The position numbers and the translations under genes were made by a program. A DNA stretch of 64,000 nt, taken from contig CBDFNJ010000002.1 in the NCBI GenBank assembly GCA_965250115.1, positions 930,001 through 994,000 of the forward strand, written 5' to 3'. Origin of the DNA: CBDFHB01 sp965250115. GTDB lineage: Bacteria > Acidobacteriota > Vicinamibacteria > Marinacidobacterales > SMYC01. The notes under the pieces were generated by a model. That model was given only the letters and a program-made list of their open reading frames with translations. It did no database searches and was not told where the DNA came from. The first letter of the stretch is position 1. Each line of letters begins with the position of its first letter. This document shows positions 18,231 to 26,590 of this stretch, one piece after another.

Positions 18231-19175
18231 ATGCTTCCCACCGACGAGGAAGGGCACACGAGCCTCCTCGAGGTCAAAAACCTCTCCAAGCGCTTCGGCG
18301 ATCGAGAAGCGGTGCGCGGCGTGTCGTTCGGCATTTCGCGAGGCCAGATCGTCGGGCTCCTCGGCCCCAATGGAGCCGGCAAGACGACCACCATTGGAAT
18401 GATCGCCGGGGTGGTGCCCCCGTCCGGAGGTGCTATCAGCGTCGGAGGCTCCGACGTCGCTTCGGCCCGCGCTCGCATCGGGCTCGTGCCGCAACGTATC
18501 GCGCTCTATCCGACCCTATCGGCGAGGGAGAACCTTCAGTTCTTCGGCGAGGTTCACGGAATGTCTCGGACCAGGTTGGACGAGAGAATCGAAGTTCTTC
18601 TGACGCTCGCCGGGCTCGCCTCGAGACAGTCCGAGAGTGTGGATAATTTTTCCGGCGGCATGAAGCGTCGGCTCAATCTCGTTTGCGGCCTCGTGCACGA
18701 ACCCGACGTGGTGCTCCTCGACGAGCCCACGGTGGGCGTGGACCCTCAGTCCCGTGAGCGTATCTATGATGCCGTCAAGGAGCTCTGCGCGCGGGGGCTC
18801 GCCATGCTTCTGACGACTCACTACCTGGAAGAGGCGGAACGTCTCTGCGATCGGCTCGCCGTAATGGACGAGGGCCGGATCGTGGCCGAAGGAACGATCG
18901 ACGAGCTCATTCACGACTATGACGAAGCTCCCTCCGTCGAGGTCGAGCTCGAGAGAGCTCCGGGCGATCGCGTCCGGTCCGAGCTCGAGGCGCATCAAGC
19001 GCATAAGCTAGGGGACTGTCGCTATCATGTCGTCGCGACCTCTCCCGAGAAGTGGCTGCCCGAGCTTCTCTCCCACCTGGCCGCGGAGGGTAACGCGGTG
19101 CGTGACCTGAAGGTCCATCGCCCCAATCTGGGCGATGTTTTCTTGAGGTTGACGGGCAAAGAACTTCGCGACTGA
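18231..19175 (+). CDS. ABC transporter ATP-binding protein (ABC-2 export type)
   Basis: 314 residues, one nucleotide-binding domain: Walker A GPNGAGKTTT (about residue 43), Q-loop LVPQRIALYP, signature FSGGMKRRLNLV, Walker B VVLLDEPTVGVD, H-loop TTHYLEEAERLCD. The C-terminal extension (240-314) is typical of CcmA/NatA-like ATPases that pair with ABC-2 permeases. The closest candidate permease is at 21067, on the same strand but separated by the oppositely oriented Rrf2/sigma pair. It follows transketolase after 20 bases and may be cotranscribed with it. Confidence 0.92.
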   Translation: MLPTDEEGHTSLLEVKNLSKRFGDREAVRGVSFGISRGQIVGLLGPNGAGKTTTIGMIAGVVPPSGGAISVGGSDVASARARIGLVPQRIALYPTLSARENLQFFGEVHGMSRTRLDERIEVLLTLAGLASRQSESVDNFSGGMKRRLNLVCGLVHEPDVVLLDEPTVGVDPQSRERIYDAVKELCARGLAMLLTTHYLEEAERLCDRLAVMDEGRIVAEGTIDELIHDYDEAPSVEVELERAPGDRVRSELEAHQAHKLGDCRYHVVATSPEKWLPELLSHLAAEGNAVRDLKVHRPNLGDVFLRLTGKELRD

Positions 19176-19237
19176 CGCGTCCGGGCGAGCGGGCCGGAGC
19201 CCTCAGCCCGAGCGTAGGGCGAGACGAAGCCGAGTCC

Positions 19238-19343
19238 CGAAGCGAGAAGCCGTGCCGCCTTCCGCAGCGAGCCTGCCGAGCGGAGGGCTAGCCCGACCGG
19301 AGGCCGGGCGCGTTGCAAAGAAAGTGGGGCCCCGCGGCATTGA
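19238..19343. repeat. dispersed repeat, copy 2
   Basis: Second copy of the repeat at 12188-12293 with only a few substitutions. Here the inner hairpin is GCCCGACC-GGA-GGCCGGGC with one mismatch. It lies between the ABC ATPase stop and the end of the minus-strand sigma factor gene, again directly downstream of a minus-strand stop codon. Confidence 0.75.
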
Positions 19344-19366
19344 TGGAAGAGGTGAGGGAGCAGCGC

Positions 19367-20479
19367 TTAGACAGGCCGGGCCAAATCCTCGTGGTGCTCT
19401 CGCATCCACTCGCGGACGGCCGCGGCGGCGACCTTCTCGACCTGGCGAATGCGCTCTCTGGACAAACCGAGCGCCGCCCCAATCTCTTCGAGCGTGCATT
19501 CTTTCGGGTAGCCTATGCCGTGCCGCATCGCGAGGATTACCCTCTGGCGCCGTGGAAGCTCATGCAACACGGCTTCCACGACCCGTCGCCTTTCTGACTC
19601 GATTGCTACCGCCAAAGGCGTCGGTGTCGCCCGATCGGCGAGCGTATCGGCGAGAGTTCGGTTGGTGGACGCGATGGGGGCATCGATTCGCTCCAGAGGT
19701 GCGATGGCCGGTAACAACTCCCGGATCTTCTCCAAGGGAACCTTCATTGCGGCCGCGATGTCTTCCGCCTGCGCCGCACGCCCAAGTCTCTCCGAGAGCT
19801 CTCCGCGCAGCGCGATGGTTTGTCGAACCTCGGGGATTCGGTTCACGGGGATCCGGATGGTTCGAGATTTCTCAGCGAGGGCGCGACGAATCCCTTGCTG
19901 GATCCAATGGGTCGCGAAGGTCGAGAAGCGTGCCCCCACAAGAGGATCGTAGCGATCGGCGGCGCGCATCAAACCGAGGTTGCCCTCCTGGATCAGGTCG
20001 ATGAAATCGAAGCCGCGTCCGCGGAACTTCTTCGCCACCCAAACCACGAGGCGCAAGTTGTGCTGGACGAGACGCCGCCGTGCGTCGTCCATGGCCGCGA
20101 AAGCTCTCGCAAGCTCCGGACTCGAGTCGGCGCTCTCACGCGCGAGCCTCTCGACCCGTGTGAGTCGGCGTCTCGTGGAAGCTGTGATCGGGCGCCGGTG
20201 GGGAGCGATAGCCTCTCGAGTCGTAACACCTCGCATGAGGCGAAGCAGCTGACGCCTGGCGGCCCAGAGCGAAAGACCGAGGCTGCGCTCCTCCTTCGCC
20301 GAGAGGAGCTTGTGCTGACCGGCGAGGCGCATGAAATATCCGAGATCACTCTGGGAGACTTCCGTGTTGTCCTCGATCGACTCGTCGGAAGCAACTTCGC
20401 TCCTGCCCAGCGGAGCCACGCGCTCTTGCACTTGGTAGGCAAATGGGGAGAGGTAGTCGAGATCGAATTTGGTGATCAT
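19367..20479 (-). CDS. RNA polymerase sigma-70 family factor (RpoD-like, no region 1.1)
   Basis: 370 residues from the ATG at 20479 (MITKFDLDYLSPF). Region 1.2 is DLGYFMRLAGQHKLLSAKEE. Region 2 is NLRLVVWVAKKFRGRGFDFI followed by LIQEGNLGLMRAADRYDP and FSTFATHWIQQGIRRAL. Region 3 is about 235-300. The region 4 helix-turn-helix is CTLEEIGAALGLSRERIRQV. Region 1.1 is missing, so it is a group 2 factor (RpoS/SigB-type primary-like) rather than the housekeeping one. Its ATG overlaps the stop of the Rrf2 gene (ATGA), so the two are translationally coupled. Such a factor would direct a stress or growth-phase regulon. Confidence 0.88.
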   Translation of the reverse strand: MITKFDLDYLSPFAYQVQERVAPLGRSEVASDESIEDNTEVSQSDLGYFMRLAGQHKLLSAKEERSLGLSLWAARRQLLRLMRGVTTREAIAPHRRPITASTRRRLTRVERLARESADSSPELARAFAAMDDARRRLVQHNLRLVVWVAKKFRGRGFDFIDLIQEGNLGLMRAADRYDPLVGARFSTFATHWIQQGIRRALAEKSRTIRIPVNRIPEVRQTIALRGELSERLGRAAQAEDIAAAMKVPLEKIRELLPAIAPLERIDAPIASTNRTLADTLADRATPTPLAVAIESERRRVVEAVLHELPRRQRVILAMRHGIGYPKECTLEEIGAALGLSRERIRQVEKVAAAAVREWMREHHEDLARPV

Positions 20480-20964
20480 AGGGCACCGCCTTTCGTGCCG
20501 GAGAGCGGGAGCGGCACCATCTCCAACATCGAGTGACGCGCATCGCGCTCCGGCTGGAGAAGAAGCGAGAGCGGCATGTTGTCGAGCAGTTTCTGGACGT
20601 GATAGTTCACCGTGCTCCAGACCGGTCTCAATCCACAGTCTTTGTTGTGGACGCACCGGCTCTCCTCACCCGTGTAGCGTTGGCAGATCGCTGCATGAGT
20701 GAGGAAGCTTCCCAGCACACGGACCGCGTCTCCGACCGTGACGTGAGCGGGGTCGCGAAGGAGTCGAAAACCACCCTTCAAGCCACGTACGGACTCGGCG
20801 AGGCCGGCCTTCGACAACAGATAGAGGAGCTTTTCCGCGTAGGCGATGGAAATCCCCTCGTTGGCCGCCACTTCCCGCACGGTGACGGGCCGCGGCTCGG
20901 AGTGATGACGCGCGAGCTGTAGGAGACATCGGAGACCGTATTCCTCTTGGGCTGTGATCTTCAT
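20476..20964 (-). CDS. Rrf2 family regulator with IscR-like cysteine triad
   Basis: 162 residues. N-terminal winged helix: MKITAQEEYGLRCLLQLARH, VREVAANEGISIAYAEKLLY, then the wing GLKGGFRLLRDP. Cysteines 94, 104 and 110 lie in the loop AAICQRYTGEESRCVHNKDC, at the place where IscR, NsrR and RirA bind an iron-sulfur cluster. The spacing (C-x9-C-x5-C) differs from IscR (C-x5-C-x5-C). It likely senses iron-sulfur status or NO/redox stress. It is transcribed first in a two-gene operon with the sigma factor. A palindrome in its own promoter suggests autoregulation. Confidence 0.85.
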   Translation of the reverse strand: MKITAQEEYGLRCLLQLARHHSEPRPVTVREVAANEGISIAYAEKLLYLLSKAGLAESVRGLKGGFRLLRDPAHVTVGDAVRVLGSFLTHAAICQRYTGEESRCVHNKDCGLRPVWSTVNYHVQKLLDNMPLSLLLQPERDARHSMLEMVPLPLSGTKGGAL

Positions 20965-20987
20965 GACTCCGAAGCTCCCTCGAGTTG

Positions 20988-21017
20988 ATTGTGCAAAAAC
21001 CTGACTTTTTTGTCAAG
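20988..21017 (-). promoter_or_regulatory. promoter of the Rrf2-sigma operon with overlapping palindrome
   Basis: On the minus strand a perfect -35 TTGACA (21016-21011) is followed after 17 bases by CACAAT (20993-20988). The -35 lies in the inverted repeat TTGAC-AAAAAA-GTCAG (21016-21001), like the half-sites TTGAC/GTCAA used by IscR-type proteins. Binding there would block the promoter, which fits autorepression. The site is also upstream of the divergent ABC permease gene. Confidence 0.55.
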
Positions 21018-21066
21018 TATTTGATGAACATATCGAAGCCGGGCTCTGCTATACTCCGCGGTCACC

Positions 21067-22281
21067 GTGGGGCGCCAGTTGCTCGGACTCATCACTTTAA
21101 TTAAGAAGGACTTACGACTCCTGTTGCGGGACCGTACCGCGTTGCTGCTGCTACTCGCCGCCCCCATCATCGTCATCTCGACGGCGGGCTTCTCTCTCTC
21201 GACTCTCTATCGCAGCTCGAGCCATCTTTTTCTGGTCGCGAAGGAAGACCGCGGCGCCGTAGCCGGTGAGCTCGTGCAAGCGCTGATGGAAGCCCCGGAG
21301 CTCGAGGTGATGCTCGTGGACCGCGATGCGGGTCTCGAGCTGGTCGCGGACACTCCTCGGGCAGGGGCCTTGCTCGTCATCCCGGAAGGGTTCAGCGACG
21401 CCGTCGAGGCTGGACGACCTGCCGAGCTCCTTTTGTCCGTCGATCCGGTGAAACGCCTCGAAGTGCTCAAGATTCGCTCCGCTGTCGAGCGTGCGCGCGG
21501 GGGGCTCGTAGCCACCCGCGTCGCGGCCAGGATCGCCGTCGTTCAGGTGCTGACCTACGCGGGAGACGTGGACTTCGAAGCTGTGGGCGACGACTCGGTG
21601 GAGCTCGCCGGGCGCCTGCTCGACCGGACCGTAAATCTCACGGAGTCGAGCGTGTTCGGCGGTCCGACGGAGTTCAACGTCTTCGACCAGAACGTTCCGG
21701 GGTTTAGCGTCACGTTCCTCATGCTGGGCATGCTCTTCGGCATCGGCCTCGGACTTCTCGATGAGCGCGAGTGGGGTATGCTGTACCGTCTCGCCGCGAG
21801 CCCGCTCGCGCCCTGGAGCGTTGTCGTCGGCAAGGTTGCCTCGAGGTTCGTGGTCGGCGTCGCCCAAATGACTCTGCTCTTCTTGTTCGGGAGAGTGGCA
21901 TTCGGAATCTCGCTGGGTCCTTCGCTCCTCGCGCTCGCGCTGGTCGTCGCCGGGATTACATTCGCCTCCGCGTCGCTCGGGTTGCTCGCCTCGGCGCTTG
22001 CTCCGAGCCGCGATGCCGTCCTCCCGATGGGCACCATCGCGGTCGTCGCCATGGCGGCGATCGGGGGCTGCTGGTGGCCCATCACCATCGAGCCGATCTG
22101 GCTCCAGAAGTTGGCCCACGTGTTTCCGACGGCCTGGGCGATGGAGGCTTTCAACGATCTGATGCTTCGTCGAAGAGGCCTGGTGGACGTCATGCCGGCC
22201 GTTCTCGCCCTCGTGGGCTTCGGCAGTCTCTTCCTCGTCGCGGGCGCGCGACTGCACCGCAGGCAAGAGAGGAGCTCATGA
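21067..22281 (+). CDS. ABC-2 type transporter permease
   Basis: 404 residues from a GTG at 21067. One N-terminal membrane segment (LLLLLAAPIIVISTAGFSL) is followed by a large extracytoplasmic domain (about 45-210). A five- to six-segment ABC-2 core follows (FSVTFLMLGMLFGIGLGLLD, EREWGMLYRLAASPL, LPMGTIAVVAMAAIGGCWWP). This is the NatB/YhgE-like export permease layout. No ATPase is encoded next to it, so the ATPase at 18231 is the likely partner. Its stop overlaps the ATG of the LolA-like gene (ATGA), placing it at the head of the lipid-polyketide operon. A TATACT box ends 11 bases before the start codon, so the mRNA may be nearly leaderless. Confidence 0.88.
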   Translation: MGRQLLGLITLIKKDLRLLLRDRTALLLLLAAPIIVISTAGFSLSTLYRSSSHLFLVAKEDRGAVAGELVQALMEAPELEVMLVDRDAGLELVADTPRAGALLVIPEGFSDAVEAGRPAELLLSVDPVKRLEVLKIRSAVERARGGLVATRVAARIAVVQVLTYAGDVDFEAVGDDSVELAGRLLDRTVNLTESSVFGGPTEFNVFDQNVPGFSVTFLMLGMLFGIGLGLLDEREWGMLYRLAASPLAPWSVVVGKVASRFVVGVAQMTLLFLFGRVAFGISLGPSLLALALVVAGITFASASLGLLASALAPSRDAVLPMGTIAVVAMAAIGGCWWPITIEPIWLQKLAHVFPTAWAMEAFNDLMLRRRGLVDVMPAVLALVGFGSLFLVAGARLHRRQERSS

Positions 22282-23015
22282 GCACTGTTGCGCTCGCAGT
22301 GCTGACGGCACAACTTTCTGCGGGGGCCATCGTCGCGAGGGTGAAAGAGGGCGAGCTCGCGATACGCGACCTAAGTGCGACCGTTCAAATGCAAATTGTC
22401 GAGGGGACGAAAACGAAGTCCCGGAAATTCCGCCTCCTCTTCGTTCGGGACGGCGTCGACTACCGAATTCTGATTCGGCTCGACGAGCCGATGGCGATGG
22501 CGGGGACGGCTTTCCTCGTGCACGCGGAGCGGGGCAAAAGAAATCGCCATTGGGCCTACTTTCCCGACCTCGATCTCGTGCGAAGCATCCCCGGGAAGAC
22601 CCAGGACGATCCGTTCCTCGGATCGGACCTCACCTACGCGGATCTCGCGGGTGGAGCGCACCTAGACGATCTGCATCACCGTATCGAGGGCGAAGACGCG
22701 GTCGCTGGAGACGACTGCTTCGTAATGGAGGGCGTTCCACGCCACGAGATCGTATACGGGAAGCTCCGGGGATGGGTTCGCAAGTCCGACTTCGTCACCG
22801 TGAAAGCCCAATTTTTCGATCGGGACGGGAATTTGATCAAGGAAGCGGTACTCTCCGATGTAAGAGAGCTCGAAAAGGGCCTGCGTTTCGCGCATCGGAC
22901 CGAAATGACGCGCGCCTCGGGTGACGGCAGGACCGTTCTGACCTTCGAGAACGTCGAAGTGAATCGGGGTTTGAGTGAAGAGGATTTCACCGAGGCGGCA
23001 CTCTCGAGAAAGTAA
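22278..23015 (+). CDS. LolA-like outer membrane lipoprotein-sorting protein
   Basis: 245 residues from the ATG at 22278, with ribosome site AGAGAGGAG. A short signal-like N-terminus (MSTVALAVLTAQLSAGAIVA) is followed by a beta-rich LolA/LolB-like barrel: RKFRLLFVRDGVDYRILIRL, WAYFPDLDLVRSIPG, FLGSDLTYADLAGG, a paired VMEGVP motif, and WVRKSDFVTVKAQFFDRDG. Family proteins (the PF17131-type group) are periplasmic carriers of lipids or lipoproteins and often travel with ABC or RND exporters. Here the gene is coupled to the ABC-2 permease upstream and lies 9 bases before the type III PKS, suggesting it handles the lipid product. Confidence 0.82.
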   Translation: MSTVALAVLTAQLSAGAIVARVKEGELAIRDLSATVQMQIVEGTKTKSRKFRLLFVRDGVDYRILIRLDEPMAMAGTAFLVHAERGKRNRHWAYFPDLDLVRSIPGKTQDDPFLGSDLTYADLAGGAHLDDLHHRIEGEDAVAGDDCFVMEGVPRHEIVYGKLRGWVRKSDFVTVKAQFFDRDGNLIKEAVLSDVRELEKGLRFAHRTEMTRASGDGRTVLTFENVEVNRGLSEEDFTEAALSRK

Positions 23016-23024
23016 AATGCCACG

Positions 23025-24074
23025 ATGAGAATTGCAGGCGTCGGCAAGGCGTTCCCGCAGCACTATTATCCGCAGGAGGCGCTCTCAGAAGCGCTCAAGA
23101 AACACTGGGCTAAACGCCACTTCAATCTGGAGAGGCTCGAGCAGCTTCATCGCAACGTGCTCGTGGGCGGCAGGCACCTCGCCCTGCCGCTCGAGGACTA
23201 CGAGCGGCTCGACTGCTTCACGGACGCGAACGATGCCTTCATCCGTGTCGCCGTCGACGTCGGGGCACGCGCTATCGAAGACGCGCTTCAGGTGACGGGG
23301 CTAGACGTCAAGGACGTGAACCACGTTTTCTTTGTCTCGACGACGGGGATCGCAACGCCCTCGATCGACGCGCGCATCGCGAATCGCCTGGGGTTCCGGA
23401 GCGATATCAAGCGGACACCCATCTTCGGGCTCGGATGCGTGGCTGGCGCCGTCGGGATTACACGCGCGGCCGACTACGTGCGTGCCTATCCCGACCAGGT
23501 CGCAGTGCTCGTCTCGGTCGAGCTCTGCAGCCTGACGCTTCAGCGCCAGGACCTCTCCGTCCAAAATATAATCGCCACCGGATTGTTTGGTGACGCCGGC
23601 GCGGCGGTCGTAGTCCTAGGCGAGGAGCGGGCCGCTCGAGGTCCACAGATTTGCGCGAGTCGCTCCGTTTTCTATCGCGACACCGAGCGAGTGATGGGGT
23701 GGGATATCGCGGCTGAAGGTTTCAAGGTCGTGCTCTCCGCGGAGATCCCGGAGCTCGTCCAGCGCGAGATCCGAGCTGACGTGGACCGGTTCCTGGCGGA
23801 CCAGGATCTCGATCTGGGAGATATCGGAAGCTTCGTTTGCCATCCGGGAGGACCGAAAGTCCTGGACTCGTTTCGCAACGCTCTCGAGCTTTCGGAGGAT
23901 GCGCTCGCCTTGACGTGGGAGAGCCTCGGCAAGGTCGGAAACGTATCCTCGGCCTCGGTCCTCATGGTCCTCAAGGATACGATCGAGCGTCGCCCTCCCG
24001 AGCCTGGAAGCCGCGGGCTTCTCATGGCGATGGGGCCGGGCTTCTGCTCCGAGTTGGTGCTTCTTTCGTGGTAG
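23025..24074 (+). CDS. type III polyketide synthase (chalcone/alkylresorcinol synthase family)
   Basis: 349 residues. Thiolase fold with the type III PKS triad: Cys138 in FGLGCVAGAVG, His273 in FVCHPGGPKVLD and Asn306 in KVGNVSSASV. The C-terminal GPGFCSELVLL is also typical. There is no ACP-binding KAS III signature, and the length matches bacterial ArsB/BpsA-like enzymes. Such enzymes extend a fatty acyl starter with malonyl-CoA and cyclise to alkylresorcinols or alkylpyrones. Downstream, overlapping genes encode a methyltransferase, an ACP and an acyl-AMP ligase, so the starter is probably a free fatty acid activated and loaded on the ACP. The product is inferred, not shown. Confidence 0.88.
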   Translation: MRIAGVGKAFPQHYYPQEALSEALKKHWAKRHFNLERLEQLHRNVLVGGRHLALPLEDYERLDCFTDANDAFIRVAVDVGARAIEDALQVTGLDVKDVNHVFFVSTTGIATPSIDARIANRLGFRSDIKRTPIFGLGCVAGAVGITRAADYVRAYPDQVAVLVSVELCSLTLQRQDLSVQNIIATGLFGDAGAAVVVLGEERAARGPQICASRSVFYRDTERVMGWDIAAEGFKVVLSAEIPELVQREIRADVDRFLADQDLDLGDIGSFVCHPGGPKVLDSFRNALELSEDALALTWESLGKVGNVSSASVLMVLKDTIERRPPEPGSRGLLMAMGPGFCSELVLLSW

Positions 24075-24640
24075 CCCCCTACCTGGCTGTTCTCCTGTTA
24101 CTCGCCGCCGAAAGAGTCTTCGAGCTCTTCTTGAGTCGTCGTCACGCGCGCTGGGCATTCGAGCGCGGCGGCGTCGAGTATGGTCAGCGGCACTTCGGCG
24201 CCATGAAGCTCTTGCATACGGTGTTCCTGTTTTCCTGTGCGCTCGAGGTCTTCGCTCTCGAAAGGCCTTTCGTGAGAGGTCTCGCGATACCGATGTTCTC
24301 CGTAGCGATCCTCGCGCAGGCTCTTCGCTACTGGGCCATCGCAACGCTCGGCAAACGCTGGAACGTACGGGTCATCGTTGTTCCAGACCTTCCTGCGGTC
24401 GTCGATGGTCCCTATCGTTTCCTGCGCCACCCCAACTACCTCGCGGTGATCCTCGAGGGATTCGCCGTACCACTCATCCATTCTGCTTTCTTGACGGCTA
24501 TTGGCTTCAGCCTGCTGAACGCCTACCTGCTTCGAGAGCGGATCCGCTGCGAGGAGCAGGCGCTCGCCGAGCATGCTCAGTATTGGACGCGTCTGGGAGA
24601 CCGTCGCCGCTTCGTACCTTCTGCGGGCCATGGACCGTAG
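24068..24640 (+). CDS. isoprenylcysteine carboxyl methyltransferase-like membrane protein (type III PKS partner)
   Basis: 190 residues from a GTG at 24068 that overlaps the PKS stop by seven bases. Four or five membrane segments; the ICMT signature lies in the C-terminal half: GPYRFLRHPNYLAVILEG, then RIRCEEQALAEH. ICMT-like proteins are regular companions of bacterial type III PKS genes, where they O-methylate alkylpyrones or alkylresorcinols in the membrane (BpsB of Bacillus subtilis is the studied example). SAM is the methyl donor. The phrase RHPNY holds the residues usually tied to SAM binding. Confidence 0.85.
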   Translation: MVAPYLAVLLLLAAERVFELFLSRRHARWAFERGGVEYGQRHFGAMKLLHTVFLFSCALEVFALERPFVRGLAIPMFSVAILAQALRYWAIATLGKRWNVRVIVVPDLPAVVDGPYRFLRHPNYLAVILEGFAVPLIHSAFLTAIGFSLLNAYLLRERIRCEEQALAEHAQYWTRLGDRRRFVPSAGHGP

Positions 24641-24872
24641 TCGCATTCTGGAGGGCGTCACGGGCGTCCTCGAAGAGCACCTGTCGATTCGGGACGTGAC
24701 CGAATCGACCCACCTCTTCGACGATCTGCGTCTCGACTCCATCAAACAGCTCACGCTCGTCGTCGAGCTCGAGAATCGTTTTCAGTTCTGCTTCGACGAG
24801 GGCGACGAGACGAAGATCGAGACCATCGGCGACGTGGTGGATGTCGTTTCGAGAAGGCTCGGCGAAGAGTGA
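24630..24872 (+). CDS. acyl carrier protein
   Basis: 80 residues from the ATG at 24630, overlapping the end of the methyltransferase gene. The helix-2 motif LRLDSIKQLTLVVELENRF carries Ser37, the site for 4'-phosphopantetheine. Acidic overall, with the length of a free-standing ACP. It is followed by the acyl-AMP ligase, whose GTG start overlaps the ACP stop. In such pairs the ligase loads a fatty acid onto the ACP, which then serves as starter for the PKS. It is too diverged in context to be the housekeeping fatty acid ACP. Confidence 0.88.
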   Translation: MDRSRILEGVTGVLEEHLSIRDVTESTHLFDDLRLDSIKQLTLVVELENRFQFCFDEGDETKIETIGDVVDVVSRRLGEE

Positions 24873-26527
24873 GCGAGCCGAAAACACTTCCTGGGTGTCT
24901 GGATCGCGCGGCGCGAACGGACGAGGGAGTGCATTTCCTCGACCGCGGGTGCGCGACGTTCTTTTCCTATCGCGACTTGGCTAAGCGTGGGCGAAGAGTC
25001 GCGGCGAGTCTTCGCGAACTGGGTGTGGGGCCCTCGGAGCGCGTTGCCATTGTCGCTTCGACGGGCATCGATTTCTATGATGCCTTTTTGGGTACGTCCT
25101 ACGCGGGTGCGGTACCGGCGCCGCTTCCGCCGCCCCCACGCTTCGGCGCGAAGGGTGACTGGGAAGTCACGACATCTCATTGCCTCCGCGCGGCAGACGT
25201 CCGACTGGTGCTCGCAGGCCGTGCTTCGCGATACGGGCGGGCGTTGGAGCGGGCCGCTCCACAGCACCGCTGCCATCGAATCGACGATCTTCCGGCAGGA
25301 TCGCCGGAAACGATCGAAGTAGACGAAGATGCCCTCGCGCTGGTTCAATTTTCTTCGGGTACGACCTGCTCTCCTAAACCCGTCGCGCTCACTCACCGCC
25401 AGGTTCTCGCGAACGTGCGACGGATCCTGGGCGTTTTTCTCGAGGCCTATCCCGAGCACACCGGTGTCCGCCACGCTGGTGTGTCCTGGCTTCCTCTGTA
25501 TCACGACATGGGGCTGGTCGGTGTGATGCTCGCCGCCCTTGTCCGTCCCGGTCCACTCGTGCTCATGACGCCGGATACCTTCGTTGCTAGGCCCGAGCTA
25601 TGGCTTCGCGCGATCTCCGACTATCGCGCGACGGTCAGCGCGTCGCCCAATTTCGGTTACGAGCACGTTCTCTCGAACGTCCGCGACGAGGATCTCGAAG
25701 GCCTTGATCTTTCGAGCTGGCGGCTCGCGCTCGATGGAGCCGAGCTCGTGACCTCCGCGACCCTGCGACGTTTCTACGAACGCTTTCGCGCATTCGGTCT
25801 GCGTAAAGAGGCTCTGACGCCCGTCTACGGCCTCGCAGAGGCCTCGCTCGCGGTGACCTTCTCAGATCCGCGTCGCCCCTTCTCCGTGGGCTCGTTTGAT
25901 CGAGAAGCTCTCTTCGAGCGTGGGATGGCGGTGTCGTCGCCGGGCGGGCACGAGGTTGTGAGCTGCGGCGCCCCCCTTCGGGATTTCACGATCCAAATTA
26001 TCGACGATCAGCACGTTCCGCTGGACGAAGGTCGGGTCGGGCACGTTCTCGTTCGTGGACCGTCCATCATGAGCGGCTATCTCGATCAGCCGGAAGCGAC
26101 TCGGAGCGTGCTCGTGGACGGATGGCTCGATACAGGTGATCGTGGCTTTGTCCTGAAGGGCGAGCTGTACCTCTGCGGGCGATACAAGGACACCATCGTC
26201 GTGAACGGAAGAAACCACGCTCCGGAGGTCTTCGAGCGGGCGCTCGACGGTGTGGAGGGCGTTCGGCCGGGGTGCGTCGCGGCCGTGACGCTCGTTAACG
26301 ACGAGGGTGAGCGCCTCGCGATGCTTGTTGAGCTTCGGGCTCCGGCGAGTGAATCGGAGCGGTTGTCCATCGCCGATGTCGTTCGCTCTCGCGTCGCCTT
26401 GGAGACAGGTCTCGTTCCCGAGAAAGTCCTCCTGCTTCGAGCGGGCGAGCTACCGCGGACTTCGAGCGGCAAGGTCCGGCGGGCCGAGGCCGCGCGGCGG
26501 TGGCTCGGGCAAGAGAATACGCTCTAG
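24869..26527 (+). CDS. fatty acyl-AMP ligase (FAAL-like adenylation enzyme)
   Basis: 552 residues from a GTG at 24869 (GTGA overlap with the ACP stop). ANL superfamily motifs in order: VQFSSGTTCSPKPVALTH (phosphate loop), SWLPLYHDMGLVGVML (typical of FAALs), TPVYGLAEASLAVTF, GWLDTGDRGFV and the C-terminal PRTSSGKVRRAEA with the catalytic Lys. It would adenylate a long-chain fatty acid and pass it to the ACP encoded just upstream. The distinction between FAAL and CoA ligase rests on the FAAL-like wording and the ACP coupling. The FAAL-specific insertion was not verified. Confidence 0.87.
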   Translation: MSEPKTLPGCLDRAARTDEGVHFLDRGCATFFSYRDLAKRGRRVAASLRELGVGPSERVAIVASTGIDFYDAFLGTSYAGAVPAPLPPPPRFGAKGDWEVTTSHCLRAADVRLVLAGRASRYGRALERAAPQHRCHRIDDLPAGSPETIEVDEDALALVQFSSGTTCSPKPVALTHRQVLANVRRILGVFLEAYPEHTGVRHAGVSWLPLYHDMGLVGVMLAALVRPGPLVLMTPDTFVARPELWLRAISDYRATVSASPNFGYEHVLSNVRDEDLEGLDLSSWRLALDGAELVTSATLRRFYERFRAFGLRKEALTPVYGLAEASLAVTFSDPRRPFSVGSFDREALFERGMAVSSPGGHEVVSCGAPLRDFTIQIIDDQHVPLDEGRVGHVLVRGPSIMSGYLDQPEATRSVLVDGWLDTGDRGFVLKGELYLCGRYKDTIVVNGRNHAPEVFERALDGVEGVRPGCVAAVTLVNDEGERLAMLVELRAPASESERLSIADVVRSRVALETGLVPEKVLLLRAGELPRTSSGKVRRAEAARRWLGQENTL

Positions 26528-26590
26528 CCGCAGGGTACTGGCATTAGCGAGGGTGGTGGTCGGCAGTCGACCGGATCGTGAGGTCGCACT

